From Paenibacillus sp. Soil750 (lineage in GTDB: Bacteria > Bacillota > Bacilli > Paenibacillales > NBRC-103111): a stretch of 64,000 nucleotides of DNA. The stretch covers positions 310,001 to 374,000 of the forward strand of contig NZ_LMSD01000023.1 of the NCBI RefSeq assembly GCF_001428045.1. Direction: 5' to 3'. Positions 1-7,961 of the stretch are shown in pieces. Under the pieces are notes generated by a model. That model ran no database searches. It was not told the origin of the DNA and saw nothing but the letters and a program-made list of their open reading frames with translations. The translations under genes and the position numbers were made by a program. Positions within the stretch are counted from its first letter, which is position 1. Each line of letters opens with the position of its first letter.

Positions 1-519
1 TCAGTTGATAATAAAGATGAAGCTGGTGATGTGCTATCCTTCCAAATTCGCTATGCATCCACTGGACTTCAACAGCTGAATGATATGGATTTGCGTGACC
101 CAGATCCAAATATGCATCCAGTCCTCTTGCGTGCTATCGCTGATATACTACCAAGGCCAGGCATCGAAGGTGTAGCAACGATCACTGAATCATATCGGGT
201 CGCTAACGAGGGAGTAACAACGTCATGGTTGGTAGAAGCGGCGGAGGCTGCGGAACTAACCGGTGTCGGTGTAACCGTACCGGTGTTAGTGTCCAATGGA
301 ACGGATGAATCGGTCATCCGTGTCGAAGGCAATAAGCTGTTCGTCCATTATTCGAATGCGGTATATGCAATCCAACCACATTCAGAATCCGAAGACATTG
401 AACTTGAAGTTCTTCCCTCGCTAATGCCGAATCGCAACGGCAATTATCGCTTAGCACAGTGGATTAGCAAGGATGCAAGTAAACCAATAACCCTTCATTT
501 CGCTATAGAACAAAATTAA
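1..519 (+). CDS. C-terminal part of an unidentified protein (cut by window edge)
   Basis: The frame is open from base 1 to the TAA at 517-519, so the gene begins outside the window. A GTG at 31 is in frame but has no convincing ribosome binding site, so I treat it as internal. The 172 visible residues have no motif I can name. They are acidic and rich in Val, Glu and Asn, with short beta-strand-like stretches, and lack membrane segments. An accessory beta-sandwich domain at the end of a carbohydrate-active enzyme would fit the neighbourhood, but that is inference. A strong terminator follows about 60 bases later, so this is the last gene of its transcript. Confidence 0.6.
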   Translation, partial: SVDNKDEAGDVLSFQIRYASTGLQQLNDMDLRDPDPNMHPVLLRAIADILPRPGIEGVATITESYRVANEGVTTSWLVEAAEAAELTGVGVTVPVLVSNGTDESVIRVEGNKLFVHYSNAVYAIQPHSESEDIELEVLPSLMPNRNGNYRLAQWISKDASKPITLHFAIEQN

Positions 520-579
520 GTTCCCACAAACAGCTAGATCGAGAGAAACTAGTTTTTAGCATAGAGGTCAAGCTGAATA

Positions 580-634
580 GAGCATTCGATTTCTCGTGTA
601 GTTTGTTTTACAGAGACATCGAATGCTCTTTTTT
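580..634 (+). terminator. Rho-independent terminator after the first gene
   Basis: GAGCATTCGAT (580-590) pairs perfectly with ATCGAATGCTC (618-628) and is followed by six T. The loop is long (about 27 bases) but the 11-bp stem plus T-run is typical. It ends the transcript of the partial gene at the left edge. Confidence 0.85.
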
Positions 635-705
635 AATTTACGTACATCAAATGAGAGCTTAGTTAGCTCCTGTCCTGTCTCGTTAATAGTGAGAACTGTT
701 CTCAA

Positions 706-1179
706 CTATGATTTGGCTGGAAGTATGCTATTCATGCCGCTTGACATACCGGCAGGGGTATTCACAGCGGGTACGGCCCCGTTCTTCTTATATTTATTAT
801 TCAAAGTTTTACGGTTAAAAGAGGGGGACGTATAGACCACTTCCATGGGCTGCCCGGCGGCATTGAGGATTATGACCTCGACGTATATGCCCTCTTCTGA
901 GAAGAGTTCGTCCAGTCGAAGGGTCGTCTGAATGCTGTAATGCTCCTGAGCGTATACCGGAATCGTATCTGTCATTGCCAAAATCACCTGGTCGTCATGT
1001 GCTATGTTCTTCACGTACAAGCATTGTCCGAGCATGGGGTCATCGGATGGTTCAAGGGAAACCGAGCTGGAAGAGGAGAGCGACGTAGTCTCCCACCCCG
1101 TTAACCCCTGATCAAAGCTGCCGTTTACGATCGAGATAGGCATAGCATCAGCTTTGTTCGAGAGAGAGGGACAATCCAC
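706..1179 (-). pseudogene. Carbohydrate-binding-module-like fragment
   Basis: The minus-strand frame carries NGSFDQGLTGWE, the usual opening of CBM4/9-like beta-sandwich modules, which continues plausibly to about VVYTSPSF. It then runs into unrelated-looking residues before the stop. The frame opens at a GTG with no ribosome binding site, directly after an in-frame stop, and has no secretion signal, although such modules normally sit in large secreted enzymes. I therefore read it as the remnant of a deleted gene. A short intact protein cannot be excluded. Confidence 0.4.
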
Positions 1180-1367
1180 GTAAGGAAGTGGGGGAAATCA
1201 ACTAAAATCTTCTTTTGTCATTCGAGCCAAGGGAACTCAATGCCCTTTCCCAAAAAAAACGGACACTCACCCAAATAATAAGCACATTATGTAATTAGGG
1301 TTGATCTAGTTATAATACCTGTATAGCTTTCAGGTTACCTCAAGATACATATAACAAGGGATGGGGG

Positions 1368-3164
1368 ATGCACAATATGAAAAACAGATTGCGGTATCTC
1401 GTATCGAAATTCCGTTTACAGCGGCTTCGAAGTCGGTTTCTCGTTGCTATGATTGTTATCTCTTTGCCTCCAATTATGATTGTAGGATATATGTCTTTCG
1501 ATATTGCCAAGAACACACTGATGGAAACGAATGCGCAAACCTATGAAAATCATTTAGAAACGTCAAGTGAAGTGGCGGATTTATTATTTCGAAGCATTAT
1601 TAATATGAACCGTTCGATCGTGGTGAACAATGAGGTGCGGGAGGTTTTGTCCAACAGCAACTTGGCTCAGAGCAATGAACCTAAATCTGCGGATGCCACG
1701 GAATCCACCAGTGAATGGACCTCCAATAAGCTGCAAAAAGCGATTAATAACAATCAATTTGACACCAAATTTGTAAACTCCATCTGTGTATTTAATTTGG
1801 AATTCAAGACATTCTGTGCTGGACGCTCTGATGATGCAGGGGTTTATGAACAGCCAGACAAAATCAAGCTCATCCGGCAAACCGATTGGTATCAAAGTGC
1901 TTTACAAGATCAGGGTAAAGTTGTTTTTCTTGGCTATGATGTACTCGATCATTCGAAGAATTCATTTTCCACAGTCAAATTATTTCGCGATGCATCAAGT
2001 CCAAACGGACAAACGATGGGTCTATTAGTTGTGAATATATCAACGGATATTTTTACCAATATTTTCAATGAAAACAGCAATGCCGGTGGTTTCATGGCGC
2101 TGGATAATACTCCTGAAAGAAGTAAAGTCGTGTTTAATAACGTTCTAACCGACAATGCCGAACTCAAAGAAGGAGACAATGAATCTCTTATTCGCCAATT
2201 GGAGCAAAGGGGGTATCTCATTAGCCAATACCAGAACCAAACGACCGATTGGACATTTATTCATCTGATTAAACTGAATGAACTGCTTAAGCAATCGAAT
2301 CAAATTAGGACAATAACAACACTCATTGCTGTTTCTATGGGGGTTATTGCGCTATTGTATTCCATTTTTATATCCGGCAGTATTACTCGTCCGCTTCTAC
2401 AGATCAAAAAAATGATGGTAGATTGGACGAAAGGAGCTCGAGAATTCGAAGAGACGTTCGAACAGGACGAGGTAGGGACGATTGGGGAAACCTTTAAACG
2501 CGTTGTGTCTGAAAATAAAGAATTAAATGAGCGGCTGATTCATTCCCAGTTAAAGGAGCGAGAGGCGGAGCTTCGGGCGCTGCAGGCGCAAATTAAGCCG
2601 CATTTTTTATATAACACGTTAGATTCGATCTATTGGATGGCGACTTTGCAAAAGAATCATGATGTCGCTCAGATGGCGATTTCCTTATCGGAAAGTTTTA
2701 AATTGAGCCTGAACAAAGGGAAAGATACCATTTCCGTTTATAAGGAATTAAAGCATATTGAGCATTACATGACGATCCAGAATATTCGCTATCATAATCG
2801 CTTTCAATATATGGAAGAAGTAGAGCCTGCCATAATGGGTATGGAGATTATGAAGCTGCTGCTTCAACCTCTTGTTGAAAATGCCATTTATCATGGCTTA
2901 GAACCTAAGGTAGGAGAAGGTACGATTCGGCTTACCGGAAAAAGAGATGATGGATATCTTGTTTTTACTGTGGAAGATAACGGAGTAGGAATAGCTGATT
3001 TAAATGCGACGGAACAAGGATATGGTTTGAAAAATGTACGTGAACGATTGACCTTGTGCTACGGAACGACCAGTTCATTAACGATTTCGAGTGTAGTCAA
3101 TCAAGGCACTCAGATCCAGATTCGTTTTCAACTATTCGGTGAAAAGAGGGATACAGATGCTTAA
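1368..3164 (+). CDS. Sensor histidine kinase, YesM type
   Basis: Membrane sensor kinase of the LytS/YesM class, 598 residues. Two hydrophobic segments (about 22-42 and 308-328) bracket an extracellular sensing region. A HAMP-like linker follows, then the His_kinase motif KPHFLYNTLDS with the phospho-acceptor His, the N-box QPLVENAIYHG and the ATPase G-boxes DNGVGIA and GYGLKNVRERL. ATG 1368 lies seven bases after AAGGG; ATG 1377 is also possible. Its stop overlaps the start of the AraC-type response regulator, so the two form a pair that probably senses a sugar and controls the transporter and hydrolases downstream. Confidence 0.93.
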   Translation: MHNMKNRLRYLVSKFRLQRLRSRFLVAMIVISLPPIMIVGYMSFDIAKNTLMETNAQTYENHLETSSEVADLLFRSIINMNRSIVVNNEVREVLSNSNLAQSNEPKSADATESTSEWTSNKLQKAINNNQFDTKFVNSICVFNLEFKTFCAGRSDDAGVYEQPDKIKLIRQTDWYQSALQDQGKVVFLGYDVLDHSKNSFSTVKLFRDASSPNGQTMGLLVVNISTDIFTNIFNENSNAGGFMALDNTPERSKVVFNNVLTDNAELKEGDNESLIRQLEQRGYLISQYQNQTTDWTFIHLIKLNELLKQSNQIRTITTLIAVSMGVIALLYSIFISGSITRPLLQIKKMMVDWTKGAREFEETFEQDEVGTIGETFKRVVSENKELNERLIHSQLKEREAELRALQAQIKPHFLYNTLDSIYWMATLQKNHDVAQMAISLSESFKLSLNKGKDTISVYKELKHIEHYMTIQNIRYHNRFQYMEEVEPAIMGMEIMKLLLQPLVENAIYHGLEPKVGEGTIRLTGKRDDGYLVFTVEDNGVGIADLNATEQGYGLKNVRERLTLCYGTTSSLTISSVVNQGTQIQIRFQLFGEKRDTDA

Positions 3165-4662
3165 GGCCGCAGTGTTTGATGATGAATATATTGTGCTTCA
3201 AGGCCTTCGTGAAATGATAGACTGGTCAAGCTTTGGCATTGAACTCATTGGAACGGCTGACAACGGTCTGTCTGCATTCGAAGTATTTCGCGAGCATAGG
3301 CCCAAGCTTATTTTTACTGATATTCGGATGCCAGGAATGGATGGACTCCAGCTGATTGAAGAAATTATGCAGGAAGCACCGGAGACGCTATGTATCGTGT
3401 TTAGCGGGTTTAATGAATTTGAATATGTGAAAAGAGCTATCAATCTCGGGGTTGCTGATTATTTAGAGAAGCCAATTACAATTCCAATGATTGAGAAAGC
3501 GATTCGCAAGGTGATGGACAAGATCAGCCAGGAGCAAGAAGTGCTGGATCTTAAAACAAAAGTAAACAGTAGTCAACGCGAGCTCTTGGAGAAGGCGACA
3601 TTCGATTTGCTATTTATCGGCGAAGAAGCGGAATCGAAATGGCGAGAAATTTATGGTGCAGGGGTGGAGCCCCTCGTTGGAGTGACCGTTCTAGCGACGG
3701 AGTCAGATCGGCTGCAGATTCCTGAGCATACGGACTGTACGGTGATTCCGCTGCGCCATGGCCAAGAGAGATTACTTGTATGCGTGCATGCCCAGCAGCC
3801 AACCCCTGAGTTCTGGGAGCAGCTGCAATTGGAGTCCGAGCAAGCTAACGTCTCTGTTGGGAGCGGTCGGACTTATGCAGAGCTGAAAGATGCCGCACAT
3901 AGCTTTAAAGAAGCGCTTCGTGCGCTGCGATCCGCTCATTTTCTGGGGGAAAAAGGAATTGTGCGTTTCGAAGATTTAGGTGATTTGATTACGCGTCCTG
4001 AGGGCTTAAACGAACGAGAGGAAGCCATAATTCTGAGTTTGCGCTCTGGTAATAAGGCGGGCATGCTTGAGCAGGTTGATCGTTTCATAGCATGGATTCA
4101 AACGGAAAAATTGGATAGCGAAGTAGCAGAGCATGAGATGCTTAAGCTGCTTTATTTGGCTCTCGAAGAAGCGAGAAAGTCATCTGGGGACAAAGTCAGT
4201 CACATTCCTGAAGATTACCGTCCACATGTGGAATTTCGGGAAATGGCCGCAAGAGGGAAAATGACAGAATGGTTTCGCAGTCAACTTGAAATGATTGTTG
4301 GAAGTACGATCGATGCTCGTGAGCATTCAAGACATGCCTCCGTCACACGTGCTCGTAATTATATGGAGCAAAACTATACGCGAGATGTCACGCTGCAGGA
4401 GGTAGCCGAGCATGTTGGCATGAATCCCACTTATTTCAGCGTGTTATTTAAGGAGGAAGTGGGCGAGTCATATATTAAATATGTGACACGCATTCGCATG
4501 GAGCTTGCTAAGACGCTGCTTAGCCGCGGCTTGAAAGTGAATGATGTGAGTGAGAAAGTTGGGTACCATACGTATAGACACTTCTCTGAAGTATTTAAAA
4601 AATACACGGGACATACACCTGGACAATATAAAGAGCAGTTAACCAACCCCTCGGGAATCTAA
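3157..4662 (+). CDS. Response regulator with AraC-type DNA-binding domain (YesN type)
   Basis: Receiver domain at the N-terminus with the acidic pair DDE (8-10), phospho-acceptor D55 in FTDIRMPG and the conserved Lys in LEKP. A middle region of about 240 residues follows, and then a C-terminal pair of helix-turn-helices of AraC type (DVTLQEVAEHVGMNPTYFS and VNDVSEKVGYHTYRHFSEVF). ATG 3157 is preceded by AGAGGG and overlaps the kinase stop by eight bases; an upstream in-frame GTG (3139) lacks a comparable site. It should be phosphorylated by the preceding kinase and activate the transport operon starting at 4806. Confidence 0.94.
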   Translation: MLKAAVFDDEYIVLQGLREMIDWSSFGIELIGTADNGLSAFEVFREHRPKLIFTDIRMPGMDGLQLIEEIMQEAPETLCIVFSGFNEFEYVKRAINLGVADYLEKPITIPMIEKAIRKVMDKISQEQEVLDLKTKVNSSQRELLEKATFDLLFIGEEAESKWREIYGAGVEPLVGVTVLATESDRLQIPEHTDCTVIPLRHGQERLLVCVHAQQPTPEFWEQLQLESEQANVSVGSGRTYAELKDAAHSFKEALRALRSAHFLGEKGIVRFEDLGDLITRPEGLNEREEAIILSLRSGNKAGMLEQVDRFIAWIQTEKLDSEVAEHEMLKLLYLALEEARKSSGDKVSHIPEDYRPHVEFREMAARGKMTEWFRSQLEMIVGSTIDAREHSRHASVTRARNYMEQNYTRDVTLQEVAEHVGMNPTYFSVLFKEEVGESYIKYVTRIRMELAKTLLSRGLKVNDVSEKVGYHTYRHFSEVFKKYTGHTPGQYKEQLTNPSGI

Positions 4663-4702
4663 AAAATACGGACATCAATCAGAAGAATGACGCACTGCCT
4701 GG

Positions 4703-4781
4703 GGTTAGGAAAAGCGATTAAGATTAAAGCACGGGGAAAACGAACTCGCGCCCGATCAATAGGAATCGATTCATCCTAACC
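4703..4781 (+). other. Structured 5' leader of the binding-protein gene
   Basis: Three nested stems can be drawn: GGTTAGGA (4703-4710) with TCCTAACC (4774-4781), CGATT (4715-4719) with AATCG (4764-4768), and CGGG (4732-4735) with CCCG (4751-4754). The structure ends ten bases before the AAGGGGG ribosome binding site. There is no T-run, so it is not a simple terminator. It may be an mRNA-stability or regulatory leader. Confidence 0.4.
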
Positions 4782-4805
4782 AAGATGACTAAGGGGGATT
4801 TGAAA

Positions 4806-6155
4806 ATGAGTACAAAGACAACAAAATGGGTTGCCGCAATGTCCACTTCGGTATTATTAGCTAGTGTGGTAGCAGGCTGTGGAACGACATCCACATCATC
4901 CGAAGATACGAAAGGGAATGCAACAGATACGGGTACCAAAAAAACAGATGAGAAGGTAACCATCTCACTTCTAATCGATAATACACAGGATTCAGTCAAT
5001 GTTGCAAAAGGGATTGTCGCGGCATTTGAAAAAAAGTATCCGAACATTCATGTTGAACAAGAGACACGCCCGGGTGGCGGAGAAGGCGATAATATCGTCA
5101 AAACCCGTCTAGCTACTGGAGATATGACTGACGTGTTTTTCTATAACAGCGGTTCACTTATGCAAGCGCTTAATCCAGAACAAAATCTACTTGACCTGAC
5201 AAACGAACCTTTTCAAGCGAATGTGATTGATTCCTTTAAACCAACTGTCTCTTCGAAAGGTAAAGTCTATGCGGGCCCGATTGGCTCCACGATGGCCGGC
5301 GGTTGGTTCTACAACAAAAAGATTTATGCTGACCTCGGTCTCTCCGTGCCGAAAACATGGGCAGAATTGATGGCTAACAGTGAGAAAATTAAAGCAGCCG
5401 GGATCACTCCTGTCATCGGTTCATACAAAGATGATTGGACATCACAACTGGTCGTGTTAGCGGATTATTACAATGTGCAAGCTGCCAATCCGAAGTTTGC
5501 GGATGATTATACAGCGAATAAAGCGAAATATGCGACGGATCCAGCGGCACTAAAAAGTTTCGAAAAGCTGGAGGAAATAGCGAAAAAAGGGTACATGAAC
5601 AAAGATTTCTTAGCAACGACATATGATGCGGGCTTGAAGATGCTTGCGGAGGGTAAAGGTGCTCAATATCCGATGTTATCCTTTGCAACACCAGCGCTTG
5701 CGCAGAATTTCCCGGACAAAATGAAGGATATCGGCTTCTTTGCACAGCCGGGGGATAGTGCAGCTACGAATGGTTTGACGGTGTGGATGCCAAGCGGTGC
5801 TTATATTTATAAAGCAACTAAACATGCGGAGCAAGCGAAAAAATTCGTTGATTTCATCGCTTCCATGGATGGTGTTGCTGCTCAATCGGCTGCTTCCACG
5901 CCATCAGGTCCTTATGCGATTAAAGGTTCAAAGCTGCCAGATAACGTTGCACAAGCAGTTAAAGATATGACGCCATATTTTGACGGTAACAAAACAGCAC
6001 CAGCTTTGGAATTCGTTTCCCCAATTAAAGGATCCAGCTTGCCGCAAATTACAACGGAAGTCGGCGCAGCTATCAAAACGGGTAAACAAGGCGCAGAGGT
6101 TTATGATAAAGATGTTGAAAAACAAGCCAAGCAATTAGGTCTGCAAGGCTGGTAA
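4806..6155 (+). CDS. Sugar ABC transporter substrate-binding lipoprotein
   Basis: Family 1 extracellular solute-binding protein, 449 residues. The N-terminus is a lipoprotein signal, with hydrophobic STSVLLASVVAGC giving a lipobox VVAGC, followed by the usual Ser/Thr/Asp linker. The mature part has the typical opening VTISLLIDNTQDSVNVAKG and conserved PKTWAEL and GLTVWMPSGAYIY segments. ATG 4806 has an ideal site AAGGGGG; an upstream in-frame ATG (4785) would put that site inside the gene. It delivers oligosaccharide to the two permeases downstream. The following hydrolases suggest rhamnose-containing ligands, which is inference. Confidence 0.93.
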   Translation: MSTKTTKWVAAMSTSVLLASVVAGCGTTSTSSEDTKGNATDTGTKKTDEKVTISLLIDNTQDSVNVAKGIVAAFEKKYPNIHVEQETRPGGGEGDNIVKTRLATGDMTDVFFYNSGSLMQALNPEQNLLDLTNEPFQANVIDSFKPTVSSKGKVYAGPIGSTMAGGWFYNKKIYADLGLSVPKTWAELMANSEKIKAAGITPVIGSYKDDWTSQLVVLADYYNVQAANPKFADDYTANKAKYATDPAALKSFEKLEEIAKKGYMNKDFLATTYDAGLKMLAEGKGAQYPMLSFATPALAQNFPDKMKDIGFFAQPGDSAATNGLTVWMPSGAYIYKATKHAEQAKKFVDFIASMDGVAAQSAASTPSGPYAIKGSKLPDNVAQAVKDMTPYFDGNKTAPALEFVSPIKGSSLPQITTEVGAAIKTGKQGAEVYDKDVEKQAKQLGLQGW

Positions 6156-6177
6156 TAATTAAAGAATAATCAGAAGG

Positions 6178-6217
6178 GAGTCGGCGATGCGAAATTCATG
6201 CAGGACCGGCTCTTTTC
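6178..6217 (+). terminator. Intercistronic hairpin with T-rich tail
   Basis: GAGTCGG (6178-6184) pairs with CCGGCTC (6206-6212) using one G-T wobble, then TTTTCTT. Such weak terminators between a binding-protein gene and its permeases commonly raise the relative level of binding protein. Here that role is inferred from position. Confidence 0.5.
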
Positions 6218-6238
6218 TTAAACTTAGGGGTGATCTCG

Positions 6239-7105
6239 GTGGCCAAGGTATTCAAACGTACGTACTCATATGCTTTTCTTATTCCTGCAGCCATTATTTA
6301 CGTATTGATTTTCATCTTTCCGACTATTATGTCTTTTTTCTTTAGTTTAACAAGATGGAATTTAACAAGCTGGACGTTTATCGGTTTGGATAACTTTACA
6401 ATGTTTTTCCAAGAAGCTTCGCTGCTGATCGGATTTAAAAATACCCTTATTTATGCGGTAGTAACTTGTGTGTTAAAAGTTGTTTTGGGCTTGTTGCTAG
6501 GCGTATTTCTAACTTCAAAAATAAGAGCCAAGGGCTATCTGCGGTCTGTCATATTTTTCCCAACTTTGCTAAGTACCATTGCAGTCGGAATCACATTCAG
6601 CATGATGATGCATCCAACACAAGGCTTAATCAATACAGCTTTAGAGGCAATCGGCATTGTTGGTCCAGACTGGTTAGGCGATACACGCATTGCGCTGTTG
6701 TCTGTTGCGCTTGTGGATGTTTGGAAAGGCGTGGGCTTCGCTACGGTTATTTATATCGCAGGAATTCTCTCTATTCCTCAAGAGTATTATGAAGCTCTAG
6801 AAATGGATGGTGGAGGCGCATTCCATAAGTTCTGGAATATTATTCTACCTTTAAGCCGACCGGCAACGAATTCTGTCATCATTCTCTCCTTTATCGGTGG
6901 CCTGCGCTCCTTCGACCTCGTTTGGGCGATGACCAAAGGGGGGCCAGGATTTACGACTGACCTTATCGCGTCCATTATTTATAAGCAGTATCAAGGCGGT
7001 TATTATGGTCTGGCTACAGCAGGAAACGTGATCTTATTTATTGTGGTAACGGCGCTTGCCCTTCCGCTGTATTCCTACTTGAACAGAAAAGAGGCGGAAC
7101 TATGA
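6239..7105 (+). CDS. Sugar ABC transporter permease (MalF/LacF-like)
   Basis: Integral membrane permease of the CUT1 class, 288 residues with about six transmembrane segments. The cytoplasmic EAA loop reads EALEMDGGGAFHKFWNIILPLSRP, the docking site for the ATPase. AGGGGTGATC, an almost complete anti-Shine-Dalgarno match, points to GTG 6239; GTG 6230 overlaps that site and is less likely. The stop overlaps the next permease by four bases, so the two are translationally coupled. No ATPase gene is in the cluster. Confidence 0.93.
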   Translation: MAKVFKRTYSYAFLIPAAIIYVLIFIFPTIMSFFFSLTRWNLTSWTFIGLDNFTMFFQEASLLIGFKNTLIYAVVTCVLKVVLGLLLGVFLTSKIRAKGYLRSVIFFPTLLSTIAVGITFSMMMHPTQGLINTALEAIGIVGPDWLGDTRIALLSVALVDVWKGVGFATVIYIAGILSIPQEYYEALEMDGGGAFHKFWNIILPLSRPATNSVIILSFIGGLRSFDLVWAMTKGGPGFTTDLIASIIYKQYQGGYYGLATAGNVILFIVVTALALPLYSYLNRKEAEL

Positions 7106-7932
7106 GCAGAAAAATAAAAGGCTTAGGGATAGAAGTCATTGCCATTCTTCTGACCATTGTTATCTTTTGGATTCCTTTCTATTTTGTCGTAGTCAATGCA
7201 CTGAAGGACAAGAAAGAATCTTCTTTATTAAACTTAGCTTGGCCTTCCACGATTCATCTTTGGGATAATCTGAAGGAAGTGATTACCGCCCGGGATTACA
7301 TGCTATTGCGGGCATTTTACAACAGTACTTTGCTGACCGTCATATCCATTACCGTGTTGATTCTGGTGTGTGCGATGGCAGGCTTTGTGATGCAGCGTAG
7401 AAGTGATCGCGCAACGCCATGGCTCAACTTCCTTGTCCTGTCAGGATTAATTATACCGCCAGCTATCGTACCGACGATCTGGGTTTTAAATGGTATTGGT
7501 TTGTTCAAAACGCTGCCAGGTCTCGTTCTAGTTGAGGTGGCACTCGGATTTCCTTTCGGAGTCTTGTTATACAAAGGGTTTATGTCAGGCATTCCGCGTG
7601 AAGTAGATGAAGCAGCTGTGATGGATGGAAGCAGCGGATTTGGACTGTTCTACAGAATCATTCTGCCTCTTCTACAGCCCGTAACGGCAACGATTATTGT
7701 CACGTCATCTGTCGGGATTTTCAACGACTTTACAAACCCTCTGTATTTCTTTCCGGGAGCCAAGAATGCGACTGTACAACTTACTTTGTATAACTTTCAA
7801 AGTCAATTTGTCACGCAATGGAACTTGCTATTTATGAATATTTTACTGATCACGCTACCGCCTCTCGTCTTATTCATTTTCTTTAACAAAAAAATTGTAG
7901 CAGGTATGACAGCAGGCTCAGTTAAAGGCTAA
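7102..7932 (+). CDS. Sugar ABC transporter permease (MalG/LacG-like)
   Basis: Second CUT1 permease, 276 residues, with six predicted membrane segments and the EAA motif EVDEAAVMDGSSGFGLFYRIILP (around residues 165-190). The C-terminus ends in AGMTAGSVKG, a common ending of this family. It starts at ATG inside the ATGA overlap with the previous permease. It forms the membrane channel with that protein and probably uses a shared MsmX/UgpC-type ATPase encoded elsewhere. Confidence 0.93.
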   Translation: MSRKIKGLGIEVIAILLTIVIFWIPFYFVVVNALKDKKESSLLNLAWPSTIHLWDNLKEVITARDYMLLRAFYNSTLLTVISITVLILVCAMAGFVMQRRSDRATPWLNFLVLSGLIIPPAIVPTIWVLNGIGLFKTLPGLVLVEVALGFPFGVLLYKGFMSGIPREVDEAAVMDGSSGFGLFYRIILPLLQPVTATIIVTSSVGIFNDFTNPLYFFPGAKNATVQLTLYNFQSQFVTQWNLLFMNILLITLPPLVLFIFFNKKIVAGMTAGSVKG

Positions 7933-7961
7933 TCAAGGGACTGTTAATGAGGAGGATTACA

